A stretch of DNA of 64,000 nucleotides from positions 292,912-356,911 of the forward strand of contig VTPC01089974.1 in assembly GCA_011009095.1 (NCBI GenBank), in the 5' to 3' direction. The position numbers and the translations under genes were made by a program. Positions 54,792-64,000 of the stretch are shown here, piece after piece (the stretch's first letter is position 1; every line of letters begins with the position of its first letter). Source of the stretch: Ignelater luminosus (taxonomy: Eukaryota > Arthropoda > Insecta > Coleoptera > Elateridae). Under the pieces are notes generated by a model. It was not told the DNA's origin. It saw only the letters and a program-made list of their open reading frames with translations, and ran no database searches.

Positions 54792-57700
54792 ATGGTCGAG
54801 AACAAGCACTTGTTAGTAAGCGAAGGATCTTTATTCAACGTAAGTATTAATTTAATGTTCGGTATAAGAAATACATTCATGTAAACAAATACTAATGCAG
54901 GTACAAAATGAAACCTGGAATAAGGAATACGCAGAAGATTATAAAAGTATCATAAAACAAAAAGAACTGTTGAAAATACCATTTTCACATCAGTCTCCAC
55001 AAGTAAGTTGCATGTTAAATTACGAAACCTTTAAAAAAAGAAAACGCAAAATATTATTTGGATACATGCGCAGTTTGTGCACGTTTATTTTTCTTTAGGA
55101 TGAAAGGGTTTTACACGCTTACGAATGCGGTCATACGTATAAAACTAAAAAAACCAACCAAGTTAAAACAATATTTATAATATAATTAAGACAACCGAGA
55201 GGACATACAAAAGGTGTTAAAACAGTCTTTGTTATTAATTTTTAGATTTTTTACCGTAAATCAATAGTTGAGCACTTGAAAGATTTTGCCGCTAAAAAGA
55301 GATTAAGCCATTCCTGTTTACATTTAGCTGTATATATGTTGGATGTTTTTATGGATAATCATTCCATATTGCCAGCAAGGTTGTATCTTGTAGCCAACGT
55401 ATGTTTATTGTTAGCAGGTATGGATTACCATTTCAAAACAGATCGTTCCAGGAAACTTACTGTTAATATTTTCCAGCAAAATTTGAAGAAGTTAATGCGA
55501 ATATTCCAAAATATGAAGAATTAAATAACCATAGCAAACATTATCAGTATTCAATCAAAGACTATAGATTGGTAGAAATAATTATACTAAAATTTTTTCA
55601 TTGGTACTTAATGATACCGACGCCAGCGCACTACACACATTACTTCATGCAAACCATAATAGAACCAGAAGATCTGATTAAAGAAGATAGAAGTTATCAA
55701 ACATTAATGTTCGAGTTACACGAATACATCAGCATGTATTTAGATAAAATGATTGATGGTATGAAAACACTGAGTTATTTTATCTTAATTTTAAATGACT
55801 TGATGAATCTACATATGTACTTAAAGACAAAATCTACGTAATTAAAAAAAATTAATGTTCCGGTCATATTATACAGTATGGAAGCGAACGGTCTAGATTG
55901 TAGTATGTTGGTACGTTGCTAGTTGATGTTATCTTAATTTCAAGTAGAACTGCCCATCGGTACTACGCGATAACAACAGTATTGTAGCTATACGCATCTC
56001 GTTTCCCCTAATACCAAGTATTGTCGTATTTCCAATTCGCTGCCATCCAACCAGCATCGGTATGAAATAAGCCACCTATACCTACCTGTAATTATCCTAA
56101 AAAGGCCTTTTGCTACCGTAAGAACGTGGGCGAATATTAGAAAAGATACAAAGTGGTCAAAAAGTAGCCAGATCGGTAGCGTCGCCCATTGAAAAAGAAA
56201 ATTAGTGTAAGAGCGACCTCGACAGATTGGGTAGATTCGCGATGACTAGACCAGCATATTTTCAATAAAGATCAATCCAAAATCCGTGGTCAATTTGTTT
56301 TAGTTATGGAGTTGGAGGTTTTCAAAGTTGCATGCAGAAATGTTAACCTTTGAGTGTTAACAGATAGATTTTCTTTTCTTATTTGAAACATCAAAAGTTG
56401 AAATAAAAATTATTAAGAACTAACATTACAAAGATTTCCGTTTCAAATTTTGAAAAACAGTTCTTACAATGACCAAGTTTCAGAGAATCTCATCCAGCCA
56501 AAACAAAACGGCGGCCTATCGCAATATCTCAATTTCTTCAATTTCAGTTAGTTTCATCATAAAATAGCTCTTCAAATAATTCGAAAATTTCGTAGTCGTT
56601 TGTTATTGATAGTACTGCAACATTTGCATCTAGATTAAGCTATCATACAAGTACCTTAAGTATTTAAACTTTCTTTCCAAAATGGCTTCCCACCATCTTG
56701 AGATTTGAAACAGAGATTTTTTGCTTGTAATGTTTCCGATAAAAAAGAGAGTTTTTTCAGAAAAAGTAAAAATAGCACCATAAATGAATTTAATAGTTAT
56801 TTATCTAACACAAGTCAAGGGGGTGATTCTTTACATTGCGAGCAGGTCAATTCCAGGACGAAACGCTGAAAGCCTGCAAGTCCTGTGAAAACACTTCCCT
56901 GGTTCGTACAAGATTCTTTTCTGCAACTGCATAATAAAAACATAAATGTCTAAAATAGAAAATCTAGAAAACACAAAATTGAATGGAAATATTATCATGT
57001 TGCCTCGGCTTTGTTATTTTGTTCTTGATAAAATTAGTCATGGAAAAATTTCCTTGTCTAGGCAGATAAAGTGATGCTTCCCTAATTCTTTTGAGTTAGG
57101 AAAAAACAAACACTGCAGCGACAGTTATAGATTTTTTAGCTACTCATTCTATAACGTTTCACTAAGTTTCTTGACTCTTCTAAAGAAAGAAACAGACGCA
57201 TATGAATTAACGGTATTTTACTAAAAACCGTTTCAGATTATGCCTATTTCATGAATATTGTAAGGTAATATTACAAACCAAATAAACAGCAGCTTTATTA
57301 CTCATATTTTTAAATAAGTTCTCACGTCCCTTCATCATGTTTCCGACCTGGGATATTGACCTTCCGTTTGTTGACTACGTGACTGCATTTCGGCACAAAT
57401 TTCGTGATAGAACGCTTATATGGGGCAATTTTACACTCTGGGCACTGGTTGCCCACCTCTGGCATTATAGTTATTTACCAAAATATCAAAAATCCTTAGT
57501 ATCACAAAAAGTTGAGGAAATGCTTTCAGGATGTTCTAAAACTACTGATTAGATAAAGTATATTGTATAGCTTAGACGCGCATTGTCGGAAGAAAAAGAA
57601 ACTTTCAATTTGACATGTTGCGTCTACAGAGCAAGTACACCCTGTATAAATTACAGGTAGCTTTGGCTAATTTCTATTATTTTTTCTAATAACAATTTTT

Positions 57701-60700
57701 GAAATTTTAATAAATAACTACAATAAACCCGAAAGCGAACATGTTTGCTTCTGCATGCAATTTCAAAAGCAAGTAAGTATTACAGGTTCCATTTGAAAAT
57801 GCTTGTCTGGTCATTGCGTCATCTACCTTATCAATTTGTTAGCGTTATTTGTTAACACTCTGTAATATATTGTAATAAATGAGTCATACAAAGACTTAAA
57901 TTTCACTAAAGAAATCTTTACTTTTGCTCTCCCAGTTTTAATAAATAACTAAAACTATTTGTAAAATAAGAAGTCAAATTCCAATGGATCACTAGTGTTT
58001 ATTATCTAGTTTTCATGATCTTCTGAGTTGGCTTTGATAAAACTAAAGTATACAGTGTGTCCACATTTCGATGCTCACTATTGGGATCTCGGAAATTGTA
58101 AAAGATACGAAGTCGGTTAAATTAGAAAAGATTTGGCTATTTTGGAGATCAGTTTACTTATGCTTTTGTTTTTTCAAAAAAGTTCACGGCTTACTAGATA
58201 TTTGCTAAAAACGAAATTATCTTATTTTTTTAAGTGAAATATCTCAGGAACGAGCTAAGATAGAAAAGAACAGCAAAGAGGATGTTTTAGAGAATTTACT
58301 CTGAAACACAAAAAATTATTTTCGCAATTGTCTTTTGTTTTATTTCGGCGGTGAAACGTAAATCCAATTTTTTTCTAATGGAACGCCGACTTGATTTCCA
58401 TATTACTGAACTGCACGCCTTAAATGCTTTTCAGTGATACATGGCTTTACATAGCTATCCTTTTGTTTTACCGAGTTATGAAGCGAAAATCATTTTTCAT
58501 CATAGTGTGCCATGACATCCAACACACAAAGTCGTGGAATTTTATCAAAGAAATTCATTGGTTATGCATTAGATGCTTATTTGATGCTATTTGTGAATGC
58601 TCAGTAAAGTATCTTAAAAGTGTCTTTTGTTTTGTTTTCGCAATTGTTACATAACGAATGTAATTTATCTGACAAAAACCAATGATTTTCATATGTTTAA
58701 AGCCATGGCATATGAAGTGGGAAATGCTTTTTATTTAAAAAAAATAAGATAATTTCGCTTTTAGCAAATACCTAGTAAGCCGTGAACTTTTTTGAAAAAA
58801 CAAAAGCATAAGTAAACTGATCTCCAAAATAGCCAAAACATTTACAATAACAACTTTTCAAATCTTGACAGCTACACAGTAACATTTGTTTTTTATGCTC
58901 TATATTTCTGTTATTTCTATACATGCTGCTAAAAAATGACACATGTACTCTCCGGGTGCTTGACAGCAGTCAGTTGAACACGCTATAAGATTTGTCTGCT
59001 TTCCACATTAACATGATTCTTTATAAAAATAAATGAATTGATCAATAACTCAACAATAGTTGCTAATCGAACATAAGTTTACTAACATTTTTATTTGCAA
59101 AAACAGTGACCAGGAGCAGGTATACGTTCGCGTGCTACCAATGATAAAGCTTCTGACGATGTGAACAATTGTCATATATCAACCAATGTGGAGTTTTTTT
59201 ATTGTATTGGTAGCATAGTTAAATTTATACTATACCATTGGGGACACCCTGTATACTGTCCATTTTATAAAAACCGCCTGATACTGAACTCTTTTATATA
59301 ATAAAAATAAATAAACTGTATAAATTATTAAACAGGAGAATATTTTCTACAATGTGGCAGAAAAAAAAATTTGGTTAATATTTGTTAAGAGTGGAGATGT
59401 CATTGACAATTTCTCTAAATCGTACTGCATACAGATTACAGTGTGTTCAGCAAGGAATGGGACAATGCAAAATTTCAGTAATAGATAGATTTTGAAATTC
59501 TAGAAATGGCGTTTTAATCTATATCCACTAGGTGGTGCTATCCGATTTAAAATCTTTAAATGACAATGCAATTTAAGTCACATTAAATGAAAGCTTTCTT
59601 TATCCTCTTATCAGCCACATATGGGTTTTTGAAACATTCTCCTTTTTCGTTGTTTGTCTCTACTTCTTTTCTATTCTACATTCTTGTTTTTAAATTTAAA
59701 TAAAAAATTACTGTATTCAAACCTGCCATTTTATGTTCCAAACACCATATAACAGCCATCCTTTGCAAATATAAACCTTGATATTTTAGCTCTTACATCA
59801 CTATAGACTTACAGTTGTACTTTGAAATTAAAATTCTAACAAAATATGCAATTTTGCAAAAAATCTTCTTGTTAATGACACTAAAAATACACTTCTTAGT
59901 GCACAACAAATACATCAAGTAGGTTTAAAACTACTTTTAGGTGGTAGAGTAGAAGGGGGGCAAAGAGACTTTAAAAGACTTCTTCAAGAATAATTTCCTA
60001 AATTGTGCCATTTTAATAGACAGAGAAGTTTTACTAATTACTAAAATAAATTGTTCTGAAATATTTTCTTGCATAACAGTTGGGTTACCCCCACAAGGAG
60101 TTTGTATATCAACATTATTCCAAATTCCACATTGTAAAACTATCAATCATTTCTTTTTTCTTTTGGCAAACATTAAAAAATTACTTAATAAATACACCTG
60201 TGATATTAATTTATCTAATATAACTCGATACCTTCTAAAAAAATATTTACAAAAATTAAAAGATTAGTTTGGCTATCTAACACTTTCTTTTACATTACTA
60301 TTGTTACCTTTTTGTATTTTATTATAATGTTTCAAATTTTGTTAAAGTTCTATTTTATGTTTGTACAGGGTATTTACTTTCAGTATGTCAAAAACTTAGA
60401 AGGTAGTTGAAAATCAAAAAATAAGTGTACTTTGCTTAATAAACTTACATCTGTAAACACTACCTTTATTCAAGAACAGTACACAATGATAATTCTAGAC
60501 ATGAATTTCAAGTTCTTAAGCGCGGATGAATTCTGAAGTGGGACCTAATTTTAAAGTGGATGATTTTATTTACAACAAATTATTTTTAGAAACAAAGTCT
60601 ATACCAATAAATTAAATCTTCTATCTTTCTCCTTTTCATCATCATTTAAAATATTAGATAGCATTTACTACAGGTGTTTAAAAACACTACAACCTATTAC

Positions 60701-62282
60701 CAAACCCTGTAGAAAAAAACAGTCCATATGTGTAGATACTGTCCTATTGATTTTCTTTAAATCAGTTATTATGTACTATTAATTTTAATATGATTTATAG
60801 ATATACATCTTATGCAGCTTTTTTCACCATCAAAACTTGCAGCAGCTGCAATATCTGGAGCAAGAATTCAAATGGGTTTATCAAGTTGGACTGAATCATT
60901 ACAAAAATTAACTGGGTATTCCAGAGAACAAATATATGACACCATAAAGATTTTATTACAGTAAGTAGATCGAGTAAATACTCTTTTTATACAAAATACA
61001 AAAATACAAAAAATACATACAGAATTATGTGCTGCTACTTATATATTGTACAGGAGGCTGTTGATGAATGATACTGACAAACTGATAGGATAAAATCCTG
61101 GTGACTAGACAAATATATTTTTCAACTTATGGTTGATTCATCTTAGTTACAGAACTATCAGTCTTCAAAGCTGCATGCGTTGCTATTATGTCAAAACATC
61201 AAGGATTCTCATTCAAGAGAATTGTAAGGAACTGCCTTCCAGATATTTTGAACTTACTTCGAATTATAGAACATATACTCTATACCTAAGATACATAACG
61301 CATTTCCCCACATTTTTTTAAAAGAGAATGTTTGATATTTTGACAAATAACGACAATGCATCCAAAAGTTTACATTTCTGCAAGTAACTTTGAAGACAGA
61401 TAACTCCATAACTAAGACAGACAACTGCAGGTTCCATTTGAAAACATACTTCTCTATTCGCCACGAATTTACACCCTGCATAGTACTCATAAAATGACAA
61501 GAGTCCTATGAATGTGTTTCCAGAAATGCATCGATTTTGAGATACAGAGTGTTTAAAAAGCGGTGCCATCTGCTTTCTAGTTTTACATCTCATACTCATA
61601 CTTGTACTCAGACTCAAGGTAAAGAAATAGACGACTTGAGTTTCATACTATAACAAAGCATACTTGCTGGAGCCAAACACAGACTCACTCAAGTACTGAC
61701 TATACATACGGGCATAAATTTTATATGAAGTTTTAGCTTTGTATAACCTAACAGAATTTGATTTTACTAGGAAATGAGGCACCCTATGAGAAAACATTCT
61801 TCATCTGATGTACAGTCAAACTTTGATAACTCAAACCTGTAATCTTCCACTACTTCAAGTAATCAAAGTCTTCATCTTATCACGATTCAAGTTATCAAAG
61901 TTCAACTGTATTTGTAGGAATTTTATTAATTTTACTGTAACAACACTTGAATTCTGCTTACTGGTTATGATTAGTTTTATTTTTATCTAATATCTAAATT
62001 AAAAACAAATTCTCAAATTGCATTCAAGCGACTTTAATTTAGCAATTTGTTTTACCAAGTGATAGAATCATCAATTCTTCAACAATCCATTCCACTATTT
62101 CTAAAAACCATAATTCTGCAAGAGCCTATTTGTCTAATAATCGTAATTTCTAATAATTCTTTTAAGATTTTATAATTTTTTTAAGGAATATGTACTGTAT
62201 GTAAATGCTTCATTTGTAGTGCAATCTTATTTACAGAGAAGAACACATCATCTGTGCCAATTGCTTGAATCCTACAACTTGA
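54792..62282 (+). CDS. CycJ: Cyclin J
   Basis: Coding exons are 54792-54839, 54901-55002, 55246-55417, 55477-55758, 60801-60960 and (tentative) 62237-62282. All phases agree and all introns are GT-AG. The product is about 269 aa, shorter than the roughly 385 aa of fly or human cyclin J. Motifs are WNKEYA, HQSPQ, the cyclin-box core CLHLAVYMLDVFMDN, RLYLVANVCLLLAAKFEE, FHWYLMIPTPAHY, and SPSKLAAAAISGARI in exon 5. Cyclin J is a cyclin expressed mainly in insect ovaries and early embryos, where it acts with a CDK (family knowledge). The last exon, ending in NCLNPTT, rests only on splice phase and on the AATAAA at 62397-62402. Intron 4 is about 5 kb and full of repeats. Confidence 0.87.
56238..57800. 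repeat. Inverted repeat pair in cyclin J intron 4
   Basis: TTTTCAAAGTTGCATGCAGA near 56313-56340 pairs with CTGCATGCAATTTCAAAAG near 57750-57775. Related words recur at 61142-61185 and, inverted, at 61370-61460. It is probably a dispersed transposon family. The ORF 57337-57552 in between has no recognised motif. Confidence 0.5.
58053..58838. mobile_element. Foldback MITE, family A, right end truncated
   Basis: It begins TA-CAGTGTGTCCACATTTCGA and is the same family as 24100-25007 in the opposite orientation. The right arm stops near CAAAATAGCCAAAAC, about 65 bp short of the expected end. Confidence 0.85.
58839..60800. other. Rest of cyclin J intron 4
   Basis: No gene was recognised. A lone GGGACACCCTGTATA near 59243-59257 looks like a single Tc1/mariner-type end. 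The minus ORF 60146-59937 has no recognised motif. Confidence 0.5.
61098..61460. repeat. Second inverted pair of the intron repeat family
   Basis: TTAGTTACAGAACTATCAG and TCTTCAAAGCTGCATGC near 61142-61178 are inverted at about 61380-61413 (GCAAGTAACTTTGAAGACAG and TAACTCCATAACTAA). It lies in the intron between cyclin J exons 5 and 6. Confidence 0.55.
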
Positions 62283-62396
62283 TACAAAGCATGCAAGCTG
62301 CATATTTCTTACTATGATCTGAAATATATCTTAATTTTATTGTGATGCTACTAGTGATATGATTTATGTATTTGTAATATATGTAAATATGCTAGT

Positions 62397-62402
62397 AATA
62401 AA
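62397..62402 (+). promoter_or_regulatory. Polyadenylation signal AATAAA
   Basis: AATAAA lies 115 bp after the proposed cyclin J stop codon, which fits the last exon proposed here. Confidence 0.5.
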
Positions 62403-62889
62403 CAAAAAATGTATTACTACAATGTTTATTCTATTTGTTAGACCTGTTTGACCCTATGAAAAATTCTCTGATAAATTTCATAGAAATTATTTTTTAAAAA
62501 TTTTTGATCGTTGCAAATGGAGTTTAATAGATATTTTTGTAGAAATTTCGTTGAGCAAAAAATTTTTAGAACATGTTCTAAAATGTAGAAATTTTGTGCT
62601 AGAAACTGCGCACGCAACTCATGCGCACATCGAAATCAGCTGAAGCAGGGTGGACAAAAGGTTGCATACAGAGCAGGCTGCAACAATATACCAAAAATTT
62701 TGTTCAGAAATTTGGCAAAACTTTCTAAATTTTTATAAAATTTTTCATAGTGTCATGCAGGTCTGAGGAAGTTTTTCATATTTTTCATAAATTGCTTTAT
62801 AATTATTCCTAATTATTCCTTTACTCCTGGCACATGCAGAGTCAAATTCAAATAGAAAAAATCCAATCACCCATTAAGTGGCAGTTATA
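62403..62889. other. Intergenic, nothing recognised
   Basis: AT-rich with repeated AAATTTTT and TTTTCATA words. No coding region was seen. Confidence 0.45.
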
Positions 62890-63784
62890 CGAGGGTCGTT
62901 TGAAAAGTTCGTGCAAAAATAAAAACTACTTAATTGTTTGGGGTAAACCTTTTTTATTTTTCAACATAGTCTCCTTTTAGGCTTATACACTTCGTCCAAC
63001 GCTGCTCTAGTTTGTTGATCCCTTCTGAATAATAGGATTTGTCCAAGTCTGAAAAATAGCCATTCGTTTCTGCAATCACCTCCTCGTTTGGATAAAATCT
63101 TTTTCTCGCCAGATATTTCTTCAAATTGGGGAACAAATAGTAGTCCGAGGGAGTCAAGCCTGGAGAATAGGGGGGATGTGAAACGAGTTGGAACCCTATT
63201 TCCATTAATTTTGCGACCACAACTGCTGAGGCGTGAGCTGGTGCGTTGTCGTGATGGAAAAGGACTTTTTTGTGGGCCAATCTTGGGCGTTTTTCTTGCA
63301 GCTCGGTTTTTAAACGGTCCAATAACGATGAATAATATGCACCTGTAATAGTTTTACCCTTTTCCAGATAGTCGATGAGGATTTTATCAATGATTTCTGG
63401 AGTAGTAACCTCAACAGGGCGTCCAGAACGTTCAGCGTCACTTGTGCCCATATGGCCACTCCGAAAATTTTGAAACCACTTATAAACTGTTCTAATCGAA
63501 GGTGCAGAGTCACCATAATGTTTATCAAGCTTCTCTTTAGTCTCCGGAGGCGTTTTGCCTTTCATAAAGTAATGTTTAATCAACACACGAAATTCTTTTT
63601 CGTCCATTTTTTGAAAATCACTCGACTTCCTCGATTCAAACGAATGCCAAACACAAAGAAATAGACCGATCTGGCTGAAACTTGGTGTGTGTTCTTCCAA
63701 GAGATGCTACTAACTAAAATAACCTCGATATGCGCCAGTAGTGCCATCTCTCTGACTTTGCACGGACTTTTCAAACGACCCTCG
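62890..63784 (-). mobile_element. Internally deleted mariner element
   Basis: The inverted ends are CGAGGGTCGTTTGAAAAGT on both sides (about 28 bp with one mismatch), with TA flanks at 62888-62889 and 63785-63786. Length is 895 bp against about 1.3 kb for complete mariners. The missing part is in the transposase centre. Confidence 0.93.
62954..63607 (-). CDS. mariner transposase with in-frame central deletion
   Basis: The start is chosen at MDEKEFRVLIKHYF (63607); the longer frame to 63700 adds only unlikely leader sequence. An N-terminal HTH region (TVYKWFQNFRSGH, SGRPVEV) runs directly from TTPEIIDKI into YLEKGKTITGAYY, losing about 110 residues including the first catalytic Asp block. FHHDNAPAHAS and LTPSDYYLF, with the other two aspartates, are kept, and so is the C-terminus. 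The 217-aa frame has no stop. The product could bind the ends but not catalyse transposition. Confidence 0.9.
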   Translation of the reverse strand: MDEKEFRVLIKHYFMKGKTPPETKEKLDKHYGDSAPSIRTVYKWFQNFRSGHMGTSDAERSGRPVEVTTPEIIDKILIDYLEKGKTITGAYYSSLLDRLKTELQEKRPRLAHKKVLFHHDNAPAHASAVVVAKLMEIGFQLVSHPPYSPGLTPSDYYLFPNLKKYLARKRFYPNEEVIAETNGYFSDLDKSYYSEGINKLEQRWTKCISLKGDYVEK

Positions 63785-63786
63785 TA

Positions 63787-64000
63787 CATCAAGAAAAAAT
63801 ATATTTTTTTAAATCTCCCCTTCATTTTCTAGAAAAACACACCTTTTGAAATGGCAAAAGATTGTTTGAGAGTTTCTGGAATACAAAATGTATCTGGTAT
63901 CTGTTCAAAACAAAATAAGAAAAAAAAAGGCAATAAAACGTGTATGCCGTTTTCTGAGTTACATTGAGAGTTTTGTTGACGTCAACTTGCGTTTGCCATT
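63787..64000. other. Intergenic to window end
   Basis: No gene or repeat was recognised. Confidence 0.4.

Noticed and set aside
57337..57552. 71-aa ORF in cyclin J intron 4
   Set aside because: No recognised motif and no flanking splice sites. It lies between inverted repeats, so at most it is transposon-derived.

Overview
The window is AT-rich, intron-bearing animal DNA and very probably an insect. It carries small introns with GT-AG ends and polyadenylation signals. Two recognisable conserved animal genes are present (a WDTC1/adipose orthologue and a cyclin J). DNA transposons of arthropod type dominate the rest: mariner, Tc1, a rosa-like DD41D family, hAT and a Ginger-like element. No tRNA, rRNA, CRISPR array or bacterial operon was seen. 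The order within insects cannot be decided from this sequence alone.

Layout. 1-5.4 kb: decayed mariner and hAT remnants, DD41D element copy 1 (two frameshifts), and a 943-bp TTAA-flanked element that carries a P2X7-C-terminal-like zinc-binding domain. 7.9-13 kb: a four-exon (5'-partial) gene on the + strand joining a PD-(D/E)XK/NERD-like nuclease domain to an SF1 helicase-like ATPase. 14.2-17.7 kb: DD41D copy 2, then a Ginger-like element with long inverted ends. 18-27.6 kb: gene-poor, with an LTR-like block, a tandem duplication, a 0.9-kb foldback MITE and short hairpins. 27.7-38.6 kb: the WDTC1/adipose gene on the - strand. It has nine coding exons giving 616 aa in an unbroken frame, includes a GC-AG intron, and has a 6.8-kb intron packed with mobile DNA and a SANT/Myb-like gene relic. 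39-48 kb: repeats, a collagen-like minisatellite, a short Nudix-like gene fragment, a zinc-finger fragment and an LTR-like block. 48.6-49.9 kb: DD41D copy 3, with an intact 361-aa transposase. 51.4-54.3 kb: a Tc1 element split by a mariner. 54.8-62.3 kb: cyclin J (+ strand), with introns hosting further MITEs. 62.9-63.8 kb: an internally deleted mariner whose ORF is still open.

The host genes show no functional link to each other. WDTC1 is a CUL4-DDB1 substrate-receptor type protein, and cyclin J is a germline/cell-cycle cyclin. The points most worth follow-up are five: the nuclease-helicase gene; the P2X7-C domain inside a short TTAA element; the nearly identical DD41D copies, whose only indels sit in T/A homopolymers; the Ginger-like element whose inverted ends duplicate the transposase Cys-rich tail; and three foldback MITE families that differ in length and sequence but keep the same internal block about 30 bp from each end, one with its parent transposase fossilised at its centre.
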